Shown: positions 14,901-29,700 of the stretch, in pieces | How positions within the stretch are numbered: the stretch's first letter is position 1 | Layout: every line of letters begins with the position of its first letter | From: Enoplolaimus lenunculus | Lineage: Eukaryota; Nematoda; Enoplea; Enoplida; Thoracostomopsidae | Length of the DNA: 64,000 nt | NCBI GenBank assembly: GCA_030248215.1 | Contig: JASANG010002494.1 | Coordinates: forward strand, 1 to 64,000 | Reading direction: 5' to 3' | Notes under the pieces: generated by a model | The model's database searches: none | Told to the model about the DNA's origin: nothing | What the model saw: the letters and a program-made list of their open reading frames with translations, nothing else | Position numbers and translations under genes: made by a program

Positions 14901-17900
14901 TTATGCTTAGATTTAGGTTTAGCTTTCGATCTGTCGTTCGTAGAGTAAGCTTCAGCTGACACTAATTGTTGCTATCCTGGCAGTATGCAACATTGGCCTG
15001 GCCCCTTCCTAAACATGCGTTCATAAAAAAGGTTGTGTATCTTTAACTTTAAGTCGGCGCTATGACTATTTGTCATTAAAGAAGCGATGGTTAAAGTAAC
15101 CAAAGTTGATACTAAGGGTGGCGCTATTCGCTATACTTGTCGTGAGGCGTCATCCGGCGTCGTGTGTCACCGTTTGTCACCATACAACATCATACGTGCG
15201 TAATTCGCGTGCGATACTATTCGGTGACGCACGTTACCGGACGTCATCAAAAGTATCGACGCTACCCTAAGACTGAGACTATGTGTATGTGATTATGACA
15301 GACAATTTATTGTGATTTCCGGAGTGAAGTTTCCTAAGTCAAAAAAGTAATTAGATTTTGTAAAGCTATGGCGATTTAGAAGTTATCTTTGAATTAACAG
15401 ATTAACAGTGGATAACAGTAGAATGGCAAGATATTTGATTTTTTGTGTGGGACGATTCACAAAGTTATTGTGTCGACGACGTGATAGGTGTTATTGTGTT
15501 GCGTGGCAACTATCGCTACTGCTGTATTTTTTTCTATCGTAGTACTTAAATGTTTGTGTAATAGCCCAATGGCTAGATTATACTGACGGGCGCGTGCGAT
15601 ACCATACGGTGACGGACGATGAACGGCGGTGCCGGATAACATTAAACGCCATCCTTAATCATTCTGCGTTCGCTGCGGTGCCGTTTGGCGTAGATTTTCG
15701 TTGTAGCTGGGTTAAGATGAATTCAGGGATGGTATTCTAAATCTAAAAATAGCTGCTATAGGTCGTAATTATTGCTGAGCAGTTGAAAATTTACTGCTGA
15801 ACCGGTACCTGAAAATCTGAAATCGGTTACCTACCGCTGAAGCCAAGTAGTAGATAACTTCTGAGCTATTCCTATGTGTATTCTATCGCTTGTTGCTCGT
15901 TCTTATTGAGCCGTGATGCCGAAATGTGTGGTACAGTTTGCTTGTGTTTCGTGTGCGTTCCTACTGCAGGCACTTAGGATTTGCCGCATAGTAGGTTTAA
16001 GAGTTCTAATGGTTTACACGATATGCCGAGTTATTCGTTAAGGAAACTTACAACAGCTGACGGCATTTACGAACATTGCAGAGCTGATGCAAGGTTGATA
16101 AAGATGCAAAAAGATCAGGGGCTCGGAATTATGTACCCTCTGTGTGCTTCCAACTGTTTATTGTTTAGCGGTTATAAATGACTGGTTATCAGAGACATAA
16201 CTGAAGTCTGATTTTGACTTAATCCGGTATTTGCATAAGTTTTGTATTTTTGATTCTGGCGGTTTTGTATGTCCGATAAATTTCTTTTACTTAACATCCG
16301 AAATGGACCTACCAAGCGGCCAAGTAGTGCTGTATTTTGTTGTGGATTTTTTATTTATACTGATGTTTATTGGTGTTTTGTTTCAGAAATATCTTGCGTT
16401 AACTACGTCTGGCAGTGTTGACACAAACAAAGCATATCGGTCAAGTTATCACCCAGGAATCGATATTGATTTGACGCCTGCACAAATTGCGCAAACAAAT
16501 TGGAAATTTGTTGATCAGTTGCTGCGTGAGACGAAAGCTAAGGTAAGTCAACTGGAGCAAAGGTGCAAGCGCGAGTTTGACCAACGGGAAACGGAACTGT
16601 GGTTGGAAAGTCAGAATTATGCCAACATCACCGCATGCAGAAAAATAACTGTTGGCCGAAAAATTAAGAAGTTTCAACGCACTGTAACAGAACTAAAAAC
16701 TGTTGCTGCATCCGGCTTTCCAGCAAGATTTGTCTTTAAACAACGTACTAGCAAATACCAATTTTAAAGAAATTACATGCATTGATTTTTGTTCGAAACT
16801 AAAAATGTTCGTAAGAGAATTTAAATTTTAATCTTTCAAACACGAAATTGTCGATAGGATTATTCAGGACAATATTCGGCTAAAACTACTGCGTCTAATG
16901 CCGTAATCAGATACGCAAAGATACCGGAACCGGTACAGTGGTGAGCGACTATTTAAGAAAGGATCGAGTAGCTGCTTGAAATAAATTTAAGCTGAAATAT
17001 AGTGGCTACTTCGACAGATTAAGAGATTTATTGGAATTATTTCGAAAACCGAAACTGGAGTTTGTCTGGTTTAGCGGAAAAATGTGCGCAAAAGGGGAAA
17101 AGAGAGTGCGGAACTTTGGCCGGACGGCGCACCCCCCCGCCAACTCTTATACTGAGGGGTCGCCGGCGCGCCCCCGGCGTCTGCAGATTTTGAGTTTTAC
17201 GCATTAGTACAGTCTATACCGAATTAAAATAGTGGGATTTTGAATTTAATTTTTACAAATAGTAAAATGGCAACTGGTTCAAATTCGGATCCGGTAAAAT
17301 GGCAACTGGTTCAGATTCGGATCCGATAAAATGGCAACTGGTTCAGATTCGGATCCGGTAAAATGGCAACTGGTTCAGCTTCGGGATCATTGAAATCATT
17401 TGTTCGGTGCCACTCTAGTCGCTGGTCACATTTTAGAATATAGTCACTGAATATAGAATGGTATGCGTTTTGTAGACAAAGCGAATGTTGGTTGAGAAAA
17501 TGGGCCGCGAAGCAGTAGCGCTTGGACATTCAGATTTATCGATTGCTGGAGTTGATGAAAATACGCTCGTCGCTAGTTTTTGTGACCTTTTGGAGCGGGT
17601 TTGGTCGCATGGATTGAACAAAAAACAGGTACAGTAGCGGATTCGTTGAATATCAAAAGAAGCAAAATGCCTGGGTTTTCAATCAGTTTTTGTGTTATTG
17701 GTGTGAGTTAAAGTGTAAAACAACACTGTTTCGTATTAGAATATAATCGGGAAACGCAAATTCCAGCTATTTTTAGTGCTTATTATTCTACGTAAACAAA
17801 AGATCAACGTTGCTTTGTCCCTGGGAAACGGAATAGATCTAGAAGTTAAACTGACAGCTGCGACACGACAGCAAACTGTAGGTATACGGTAGAAATGTCC

Positions 17901-20694
17901 CGGGGCCAGGATTTTTACCGGGGTCTGAACCAGCAAAATACACTGCAGTGCTGTTGTAGTTTTTAAAAAGAAGTTTGCGCAGCAGCAATGTTTTGCTATG
18001 TGGCGAAGCCGTTTTAAATCTTTTTCATTTGGCATTCGGGTAGATATGTAAATGTTTTTCTGCTTTCGTCCACGGAACCGTATGGCCCCGGGACATCTCT
18101 AGCATACGGCATTGCTATAAGATGTTCGTACCGCAAAATATTGCAACCAGTTTGTGTTCTGTGGTGTTTTAGGGCAAATCACACATTTGGACGCATTTAC
18201 TCGCGCATCAAGAAGCCGAAAAATGTACCGATCCAGCGAAACCAAATTTGAATCCGAACTTTTTGGGGCCAAGTAAGTTAGTTTGTGCTTTTGGTTTGAA
18301 ATTGTGTCCAAAATAATATTTTGTAATACTGGATGGTTTGCAGAGACATGACGTCACAATAATTGCCGTTGCTGCGTGATTTTGAAAATTGTTTTTCGCA
18401 CACGGTCCTAACGGTTTTATCGGTGCATCTTTTGTGAAGTGTGAACTCCTTTAATGTTGTTGGCACTGCACAGTCTGTTTTGTAATTTTCATCTTGTTTT
18501 AGCACTTAATATTAGTGTTGAACCGATTAATAGGTAAAATGAGGGTATCGGTATCGTTATCGGTATTTTTGGTAGCATACGGACACTTAATTTTACTGCA
18601 TTTCCAGGCGAATTGAATATATATATATTTATATATATATATTTATATATATTTATGTATATATATTTATATATATATATATATATAATGTATATACATT
18701 GTCTAACAAAAATATCAGTATCGTGTGGGTATCGGTATCCTAAAATGTCGGGATCGCTATAACGGTATTTTACAGTATCGGTTCAGCACGACTTCTTAAT
18801 GCATATTCTGCAATAACTTGTGTACACCGTGTAACAGTTTTTGTAATGGCATATTTTGTATGTTATTGTAACAAATAGAGAATGGAATTTAAGAGCACAG
18901 TGAAGGGGGTTTCATTTTATTAGTAAATTCTAAAAAAATTTGGACTTGGTAATGGCGACGATGGGGGGTATTCGTGTAGCAGGCTAACGGTTGCGCTGTA
19001 TTCTATGGTTGACGTGGTGCCACGATTTTGATGAGGGGTGCTGGTTGTGTTGTTGTACATATCTCACTCCCCTTTTGGCCAGGGTGCTACCGGATATCCG
19101 GCTTCTGTTTACTATCGGGCAAAAAACTCGCATCCGGTTCCGGTATCTGGTATAAACCTACCGGATTTCGGTGATGATTTCGTAAATCTCAATTTAGTGC
19201 GAATTATGTTGAGATGTTATGTTTTCAGTCCCATTACATGTAAGTATACAGTATATTGGTTGAAAGCAGTATTTTTTGCATATGGCTAAGGCAGCGATTC
19301 GGATTTTATTATCGAAACACCGCAATTATTTGCAGCTTCAAACAATTATTTTCAAGTATTAGGACACACTCCTTATATAAACGCAATATTCCATTTACTA
19401 AAAATAAATTAACATTTACTGACGCATTAACGTGCTAAAAATTGATTTATTTTAAAAAACACACTATCCGGTTAACATCCGGTTCCGGTAAAAATCATCA
19501 CTATCCGGTTCCGGTATCCGGTTTTTTGCGATCCGGTCGCACCATGCGTTTGGCACCGCGTTTGCTAGCCGCAGGTTATTTTAAAAAATATTTCAATACG
19601 ACGCGGTTGATTTGTTTAAATTTAATTTTTAATTTTCAATTTGCTGTTGCGTTGTCTTGTAGCAATGGCGTGGGCTGTATTCAGACGGCGATTTGAACGT
19701 ACGTGTAAGATATAGTTGGAAACATATATATTATGCTTGCAACATCGCCTGTGCTGTGTATATATAGATACTGCAGTATTTATGCAATTGCAATTATTTA
19801 GTTATACATACAATGTTATGCGGCGTATTACTAGAGTTGTTATTGGTAATTTGAAAGGTTAGTTTGGACGTATATTAATTTGAACTTATAAAAAATTTTG
19901 TTATTCGTAACAATTTATTCTATTCCGATTAGAATTCCGATTGCACAATCAATCGGAATCGGAATTTCCACATTTTAATTTTAGACCTACTTGTTGTGAT
20001 ATGTTGTATAAAAATTCTGCATCATTTGTCTATTAAATTGTTTTCGATGAGTTGAGTTGTCAATAATTGATTGTAGTTTAGTTTTACAGAGCCAAAATAC
20101 GATTGACAATTTGTTCATGCCGGCCAACGGACACCCTAAATCAATATTATACTTGTGAATACAAATTATACGTAAAGTCAGAAAATTTGTAGGTCCGATT
20201 CCGGTATAAATTTGCTGTTCCGATTCCGTGTCCGGTATAATCCAGTTCCGCTCTGCATCCTGCTTTATCGCCATGCTTTCGCAGCCGTATTTACTCTGCT
20301 TCTGCTTCGTAACAAATATTGAAACTGGCTTCTCCACAGCGGGGGGGGGACGGGGGGGCCCAGCACTTTTCGAAATTTTCATGTCCCCCCCCCGGCGAAA
20401 ATTTTGCCGCCCCCAGGAAAGGCCCCCCGGTGAATTTTCGGCCGCCCCCCAGCAAAATGCCATGCCGTTTATAGAGAGAGTCCTTCATGAAAATTTTGCT
20501 CCGAATTCGCTGGGGCTTGAACCCACTACGTAGAGTGAATGTTTTACAGGAATTAACAGATAAGTTCACATTGACTTACGTCCAAACGTACCATGTTCGA
20601 TAGTACTTTGCTTGAGGTTTGCTGCCACGTATGCAGTGTGTTTTGTGGCTGTGTCATTGTTTGTGATACTTGTATTTATTGTATTGAGCGTTTT

Positions 20695-20774
<80 letters not shown>

Positions 20775-23700
20775 GGTGCAACCGGAATTCCGGTTCCGGT
20801 AAATGTTGTTTACCGGAATTAAAAATTCCGGTATTGAATTTTGGTCGACGGAAATTAAGATATTTTATTAAAAATGACGATAAAAGTTAAGTAGATTTCT
20901 ATTCGTATAGTACCTATATAAACATTGACAATCGCCGAAAACAAACCATCGAAGGTAGATTTCACTTCCGAGGATTATGAAAATCTACGTAAAATACAGC
21001 AGATAAAGTGAATATATACCTATCTCCAACCAAGGGTTATTGCGCCAATAATATTGCAAAAACAAAATTAAAATGTATTTTTCGGTGACATGTATTTTTA
21101 ATTTTCCGGTTCCGTTTATAGTGCAAAAAAATAAGATTAAAATGAAATTTTTGGTGAAATGCATTTTTCACTTTCCGGTTCCGGTAAAATTTTCAAATTC
21201 CGGTTCTGGTAAATTGTAATTCCGGTTGCACCCTGATATATACGTATATATGTATGCATGTAGGTTGTACAATCGCTAGATATTGTTGCACACTTTGATT
21301 TGTACCATATCGACTAATTTTCAGGTTTGATATATAAACAGCCGTTCGCACTTCTACAAAATATCCCAAAAGATATTGTCCCACGCACGCAGCGACTTAT
21401 ATTTCGAACGGCAAGCGCTGTTTTGTTCGATAAGTTGGGTAAGGCAGTCAAATTCGTTGAGGTGATGGAAACTACATTCGCTGATAACATTTCACGCTGG
21501 TTTACTTAACAATTTTTTTTTGGTTTGGTTTGGTTCATATGATGCTACTAACATTTCAGGGTAAACCTGTGTATGCCACGGTATGAGTTTCCCGGTCATT
21601 TGTACGCTTCCTGTTCCGGTAGTATATCTGTCAATTTGTTAGCTGAATGCTGAGCGTTTTGGGGGGTTAATAAATTGATAGTAACAATGCACATGGATCA
21701 CTCCGATAGCGAATTGTACCGTGAAACGTGGTCAGAAGTAACTGCGTTCTGCGAAGCAACAGACTTGGTGTTAGGTTTCTAAAAAATCATAGGTTGGTTT
21801 AATGTTTGGCGGAATATCGGTGGCTCAGTGGCACGGTTGACTCCTTATGTTAGATTGGATTCGTGAGCAGGGGCGTGGTCAGGATTTTCTCGGGGGATGG
21901 GCGGTCCAGTATCCGGTGCGGAGGCTCCTGGGAAGCTTGGTGGTCCAGTATCCTGGGGGGTCCTGGAAATTTTGGGGTGCGGGGTGACGGGCTATGGTAC
22001 TTTCGGATAGTCTTTATCTTAGATTGGATTCGTGAGCAGGGGCGTGGTCAGGATTTTCTCGGGGGACGGGCGGTCAAGTATTCGGTGCGGAGGCTCCGGG
22101 AAAGTTTGGGGGTCCTGGAAATTTTGGGGTAAGGGGGCAGAGTGACGCGCTATGGTACTTTCGGGTAGAGTCCTGGGAAATTTCAAGAGGCAGATGACTT
22201 TCGAGGGGGACACACACACCGAATTTGTTTGACTGTGTGTTCGTTGTATATTTTTATAGGACTGACTCGAACTATGAGTTAGACGAACACTAATTGTAGT
22301 ATTAAGACCTCACTCTTGCTACACCAGTCAATATATTAAGTCAAGATAATCGAACTTGGATACAACTTTTGCATCGGGCATTTTCAATTGGTTGCCTGGA
22401 AACGATATTGAGCCAATCAGATTGTGCGATTCGAATGCAAATTCCTGTGGTTGGTTAATTTTGCTCGCTCAGGGATTGGTTTTCGATGCCAGTGTAACAC
22501 AGCCAGTCCGGACTGTTTATTTTGATGTTAGATTTCGTATTTTGTGTTGTATTTTATAGTTTTGCTTTGTTTCGTGTTTGCGATTGTTTTATTGATACTG
22601 AGGGAGCCACGTTGATATTACGAGTATGGCTCATATTCTGAAATGTGTGTGTGTTGCACCTATTATCAGTTGGTAATATGTCATGTAACCATTAGTGCCA
22701 ATGAATGGTGCCGGTCGTAATTCAATATGCTTTTCGCATTTGATCTACTGGCCAATGCGTAGAACTGGGGCGGAACAGTATTATAAGCATATTCGTAAGA
22801 GCATATTCGTAAGCCTAAGCCTTAGCTTAAGCATAAGCGTAAGAATGAGCATATTCCTAAACCTAAGCCTAAGCGTGAGAATGCGCATAATCCTAAGCCG
22901 AAGCCTAAGCATAGGAATGCGCATAATCCTAAGTTTAAGCCTAAGCCAAGCAAAAAAATTAGTCTAAAGCCTACGCTTACTCTATAGTGCAGTCCCACAG
23001 AAAAACGTTCCGCCCCTGATCTTTATATGGGCCGATCTGCCCTTCGTCTGTTTACACTTTTTGATACGCAACTGAACGAGTTCGTCAGTTTGAAAACCTA
23101 TCGCTAACTGGTAATAGGTGCTATACGCGTTTGAGAATATAGGCGTGGGTTAATTTGTAGCATATAGTTTTTTTATCAGCGCAATGTGGATTCAAGCAAC
23201 GGTTTGCTCTCCAGCGATGCCTAGGCTTTTGTACACGTTCTTCACTGGGAAACTTATGCCTACGTCTAAGTCAGAGACTAAGCTTTGTCCAAAGCCGAAG
23301 TTCACGGTGGAACCGGAATTCCGGTTGTGGCATTTTTTCACCTTCCGGTTCCGGTAAATTGATACCAAGAATTAAAAACTCCGGTGTTAAAATTTGGAAG
23401 GTGGAAATTAAGATATTTTACTAAACATTAAATAGATTTCATACGTATAGTACATAAACATTGACAATCGCCGAAAATAGACCATCGAAGGTAGATTTCG
23501 ATTCCATGGTTGATCAAAATCTAAAATACAGCAGATAAAGTGAATATATACTTATCTCCAACTAAGGATTATTGAGCCAATAATATTGCAAAAAGAAATT
23601 TAAAATGCATTTTTCGGTTGGCATGTATTTTTAATTTTCCGGTTCCGTTTCCGGTTATTTTTTCAAATTCCGGTTCCGGTAAATAGTAATTCCGGTTGCA

Positions 23701-26700
23701 CTCTGCCTAAGTTGCATCAAAATTTGAAAATTTAGTGTAGAAAATCCGATTCTCAGTCAGTGTCGAGTCCGACACAAATTCAAATGTATTCGTAGCCCAG
23801 CTTTATTAATTTGGCCTGCATCCCGCAGGACAAGCCGCTAATATTCGTAGTTTCCGGGTGGAGGGCGGAAGTTGCAGATGGCAATTTTAAGCGCAGGTTG
23901 CGATAAAAGTATCGTTATCCAACTGTTGACGTAAGTTAAGTGCGCTATACACTTGTAAAGACTATTCGCTCATATACTTTTCCGAAAATGCACACAGCAA
24001 CTGATCCAAGGACGGAGGGGTGGTCATATAGGCTGGCTGGACGCAGGTGGATTGAAGCGAACCGTTAATAAGTGCGGTTAGGATAAGATTATAGACAAGG
24101 AGCCGTATTCTCAAATGTGTGTAGCACCTATCATTCGCAAGCAATAGGTTTTTAAACCGGAAAACTACAGTAGCTACTATTCTCAAAATCGCAGAGTCAG
24201 TACACGACACCATTGTTGCTAGTGCTATATAGAGTTGCATGCACGTTAAGGATATTACAGGTATTTCAGGGTATTTTCGCCGAAAATTACCTGGTCCGGG
24301 TTCGAGTTTCCGCAAAAAAATTCATGGGTCTGGATTTTGAATACCATTCATTCCAGGTCTGTGTATTACAAAAGTTCCCGGACAAAATACGCGGAATAAA
24401 ATTAGCTTAGTGATTTTAACATCCCGTACCTACTACAGTCTGAATAGTAACTGTATCCGTACCTAAATTAAATAGGTTAAAGAAGTTATCAAGTTGTTGA
24501 ACAACCAACGCCAACTGTGTGAAATACATTAGAAACAAAACACTCCCACGATTTCGGATGCTTGATTCGGAATGATTGGAATGGTCGGGATGCAAAGAGA
24601 ACCATGACATGTCTCATTTTAAGTTATTAATTCGCTTCGCATTGCGTACTGCCCATTGCTATTTTACACACTGAGCTGCTAGAATACCTATAGGTGGAGA
24701 CAGAAATTTTTTCCTATTTTTAAAAAATTAGGATTATGTTCAATTATCCGGGTCCAGGTTTGCATTCTTAAAAATCCCGGGACCGGGTCCGGGGTTTTCT
24801 TCATAGGGTCGGGTATTTATTTTTAAATGTTGCAACTTTACTGCTATACGCATTTGAGAATATGGGTCGTGATTGTAGGTGCTATACATAGCTGAAAATA
24901 CTGGTCAAGTTGTCTAAATTTGTGGTATACTGTAATATGATATCCTGCTCAGCTCAAAGGTAACTGTTAGAATCGGTCCGGAACCGGAAAGTGAAAAATA
25001 CATGCCACCGAAAATTTATTTTTATTTTTTTACTGTATTATTGATGAATTAACCTTTGTCGAAGAAGGGTATTGACTTAATCTGCTGTATTTTAGATTTT
25101 TCTTATTCGTGGAAGCGAATTTTACCTTCGATAACTCATTTTCTGTAATTGTCAAGGTTTGCATACTATGCTAATTACGTAAATCCATTTTATTTCTAAC
25201 GTCCCAAATTGAACAAGTAGCTTTAAAAAGGATTCTTAAAGATTAGCAAATTTTTAAAAAAACGACCAAAATTTAACACTATCGGAATTTTTAATTCCGG
25301 CAAAAAATTTACCGGAACCGGAACGTGAAAAAAGCGCCGGACCTGGGATTCCGGTTGCACCCTGGTTGCATGCCGCGATAGCAATATATTCTGCATGATT
25401 TCAACAGTAATTGCAAATAGTAGTAGTATTTGTTTTTGGTTTTTTTCTTCTAACTGTATGCAAGCATGACGTATACTAATTGCACAGCACAGAATTTCAT
25501 TCGAATTTGCGAATTAAGCACTATTCATATGTGCACGTTTTTGCTGCAAGAACTTGCAGCAGCAAATTGCACGCAGAACTTACATTTTTTCATCATCAGC
25601 CAATGAGAAAGCGGCTGCGATAAATTTAGTGAATTTTCGTCATTATTCACACATGTGAATTAAATTCATAGCTATGATGTTTAATGAATTATTTGCAGCT
25701 GCAAGTTTTTCGAACGGGATTATGGACAAAACTTGCAAATGCAAGTTGCTGTTGCAAATTTTCGCAACAAAAACTTGTACGTGTGAATAGGGCTTAAGAG
25801 AAAAATATTTTCAGGACAATAAATTAATAATAATATTTGAACCAATGAAATTACACGTAGTCACTTAATTGTAATTAAAATCTAAATAAGTACACGACCG
25901 TCCCCACGGGGGGCATTGGGGGAGGGCGTGCCCCCCATATTGGACTGGTGCCCCTCAAATTGAGTCGGTCCAAAAGTAAACAATCTAGAGTTGCAATTGT
26001 AGGGGCGTCCGAAAATTTCTGCGGACGCCCCATGAATAAGTTGCATGCTGTTGTCTGAAAACTGGTCGTTCAATGTTGCTGTTATACGATCTATTGAGGT
26101 GTTGTACGCGTTAGAATAGATTCATTTCAAACTTAGAGATGCATGCCGACGAAAATGGAGTCTAATTCAACTGAACCAATTACCAACACTGTCGTTGATA
26201 ATAAATTACCAATTACCTATGTAAATTGAACTGAAATTGTCTAAATTATTATACGAAGTTTACACGAGATATAGAGATAAATTGAAGTAAATTTCATAGA
26301 TTTTCTATGGTATTTTAAGTAAGTGTACTGCGCTCGTTCATTGCCTTCAACCGAAACAGCCTTGTAACTGTAGCAGTTTCTAATTTTTTCGCATCGTTCC
26401 ATTTTGACCAAAATCCAAGTGTCGTCAACGTTTCGGATTTCAAATCGTAGAAGTCAATTTTGTAAAAACAATACAGTCTCTACTAAAATATTCAGAAACA
26501 TTCGTGTTTTGTTTAGAATTTTGAAACCATTTTGCTACGCAATAAGCGTTGTGCTGAGAATTTTCCATATGACAAACGTATCGGTTGACAGTTTTGTATA
26601 TATGAATATATGTATATATGTGTATGGTTTGTTTTTTTTAGATTTATCACCCGGTTGGAATCCATCGCCAGCTGGCGGCACCACGGTCGCAGACCGGTCA

Positions 26701-29700
26701 CACTTGCCACCGCATTCTGGGACGCCGCCTCCGGTACCTGGTTCAATCGGCGGCACTTTGAGTCGCCTTGCGTCGCCACCAAATCGGTTAACGGCAGCGG
26801 CGTCGAGTGCGACTCTCGAGTACTCGCGGTCGAAATCGCGCGACGTCGCTGGAGGAGCGAACGCCGCCGTCGCTCACGACTCGCCAACGAAACGATCCGG
26901 ATCTTTGCCGCGACATAGTCATTCGGATCCGTTGGCGAGTATACGACCGTTACCACAGTTGATTTCGTATGATCTCAAGTGAGACTCATTTCAATTTTGT
27001 ACTGAGGTCAGGGTTGTGAGCAGGGTACATACGCAATTCCGATTCCAGTACGAATTTGGATTTAAAACCTGTTCCGATCCTAATTTAATTGATGGTGCAT
27101 ATATATTATATAGATATAATATATACATTGCAAAGTACATCCTCTAGTTCAAAACTAAAATCAGCAATTTCAAATCACTGCGCGTCAACAGGTCATGCTT
27201 ATGATATAGGCGATTTTGAAATTATTTCGTCTTCTCAAAAACGCCCGATACGTTCGATCGAAAACTTTGCCCTGCACGTCTTGGAGTCGATATTCATTCG
27301 CGATTTGAAACCTAAACTAAACATACAAAGTCAGGCTTATATGTTTAACATTTTTAAATAGCCTTAGCCCAATCTTCACCACTTTGCTCAGTACTGACTA
27401 TATTCACTGTACCACTATTGATTTAGTAATGTGATATATATCGCTTATGATTTTTTCAGAAACGTGCTAAAGATGACCGAAATCAAAACAGATATCGGAT
27501 ATGCGCGTGCGTTTGTGCGATTGTCTCTGGAACGTAAATTGCTTCATAAACATCTGAAAACGTTGCTGTCGAATCAGGAGTTACTAAGGTAATTTTTGTC
27601 GCGTTTTAACGAATCAACTGAAAATAAATTTTGCCGGAATCGGCGTAGGAATTGAAATAAGACATTAGAAGCTTTTATAAAGAGTGGTTTTTAGTTAAAT
27701 AATAGGCTCATATTCTCAAATGCGTATAGCATCTCTCATCAGTATTAGCGATATGTTGCAAAAGTTGTTGATTCATTTTTGTCAAATCTTAAATGTCAAC
27801 TGAATGTGGATGTTTGTCGATGTCTTTAGGATATGTGGACAACTGTCATCATGAAATTTTGGATCTGAGTTACTCCGTAAGGTCGTGTCAGTATAATAGT
27901 GGTTTGGCCTTGAAATTTGCTTTTTCCGGTTATTAAATCTAATTTTTATAATTGCTTCAGAACAATGTACAAACGTTACGCGTTTTTGCGTTGTGAAGAA
28001 GAACGCGAACAATTTCTGTATCATATTTTATCACTGACAGCTGCTGATTATCGATGTTTTACCAATACGTTTCTGAGAACAAGTTAGTGTTAGCGTAATG
28101 TAGCCCCATTGACTGCGGCGGGCAGCGAAAGAGGACCGGGGGCCCTGACGCCACCACCCTTAATCGGTACTATCAGTAACAGTTTGCCAATTGTATTTTA
28201 CAGCTAATGCATAATAGCACGTTCCGTTAGTTAATGAAACCAAGAGTCGATGATAAACTCTTTGAAGAAGAGTATGCAACTTAATATTTATTTTTGCGTG
28301 GTATTCGACAACTGTAAAAATTAGCGTAGCAGGTAATATTGAAAATTGGTGCATAGCATCCCCCCCATAAATGACGGTGAGGTCGGATGAAAACGCAACT
28401 CGCGCTGGGTACATTCGTTTTTACACAGAATGTTCCCGGTTATGTTATACTCTTGTTAAAGAGTGGATAATACATTCCAGACAGTGAGTTTCGAGTTCGT
28501 TAGATAGCAGGTTTCTGCGCATTTCATTTGTTCATCGTTTGAGCAGAATTGGATGCCTTAACTGCGACAGTTCGCGTAACTGCTGTGGTTTGTGATTCGT
28601 GTATTGCATTTTCAACAATGACTGATTTTGTAAAAAAATGAATTTCAGAAATGCAGTATCAAGTGTTGTTTGTGCCCGGTGGTAAATTCAGTTCTACGAC
28701 GTCAGCGAACGTTTGGCTGCGTGTCGGCGGACATATTGCGCAAACACCGGTGATCAGAATACCGAAAGGTGCTCTGCAGTTTACGTTTGAGGTAAGATTA
28801 TGTGCTTTTTGTTACTTTACGTGCGATTAGAAATCAGTTCCGTTGTATGTGGTTTTTTTTGTTAGAGTTAACTGGATTTCGTTAGCATTACTTCTGGGGG
28901 TCTGCTATGGTCCGTATTTGCCGCCAAAATATTAGTTGACTGAGATTAAACGTAACCCTGTGTATTATTTGGCAAGCGTTCTACTTTTTTTGCGTTTTGA
29001 AATTGCGGCGGTTTATTTTTGGTTGTTTAATTTGTAACTGACGTTGCATTGCTAAGGTTAATTACAATATCATACTGGTATGACATTTAAAAGTTGGACC
29101 AACATTAACAGGACAGGTTTTTTAATTTAGAACAATGATGTTGACAGTGAATTGTTAGCGTTTGGAATTAGCCTGAAAACATGCCCAAGTTACGTATGGT
29201 AGGCGTTACAGCGTTACTAATAACGATTTGCGTTACTAATAACGATTTGTACTGTTTTAGCATCGGAATCTTGGCGTTTTGTCAACTGTGCGTATCGGGC
29301 ACGATAATTCTGGCATTACGCCAAAATGGTACATGGAGTATGTGGTGATACGCAACGAAATCACTGGACATATGTACAAGTTAGTCCCTATTTTTAAAAC
29401 ACTATTGGTGTTCGGGTAGTTAGTGTAAGCCATTGTGAAGTCGCGTGTGTGTGAAATTATCCAGCAATTTGACTTGCGCTGTAGGATTTAATGTCGCGCA
29501 ACGCCATTTAGCGCCGTGTCATTTTTTGACATGACGGGCGGTGACGTACAGCACCGCGCGGCGAGTATAGCGTAACCTTATGGATATGAAGTCTGTACCT
29601 TGTTATATACCACATTTTAGATTTTCAGAATGTATTACATATTTTGGTTGCTTGAATATCTAAGATGTTGTTGGAGAATAATGGGACGTTTGGTTATCAC

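Larger units (their letters stand above)
7901..16370. repeat. Right arm of giant inverted repeat
   Basis: This is the cleaner arm. It mirrors bases 1-7,894 and carries DENND5 exons 1-7 with intact reading phase. Exon 8 (16,387-16,542) lies just past the part that can be compared. Non-gene content includes a 53-bp tandem duplication at about 8,428-8,535, an ATGA/TCAA microsatellite at about 10,604-10,665, a 1 kb TIR element and a TAA MITE. The outer end of the arm cannot be set, because the left arm still matches at base 1. Confidence 0.9.

Noticed and set aside
20228-20569. Proline/glycine-rich open frames on both strands
   Set aside because: They come from a C- and G-tract stretch (20,338-20,460) with no recognisable domain. 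A B-box-like GGGTTCAAGCCCC on the minus strand suggests repeat origin.
20566-20802. Open frames rich in Ile-Tyr on both strands
   Set aside because: They come from the TA microsatellite and have no homology or splice context.
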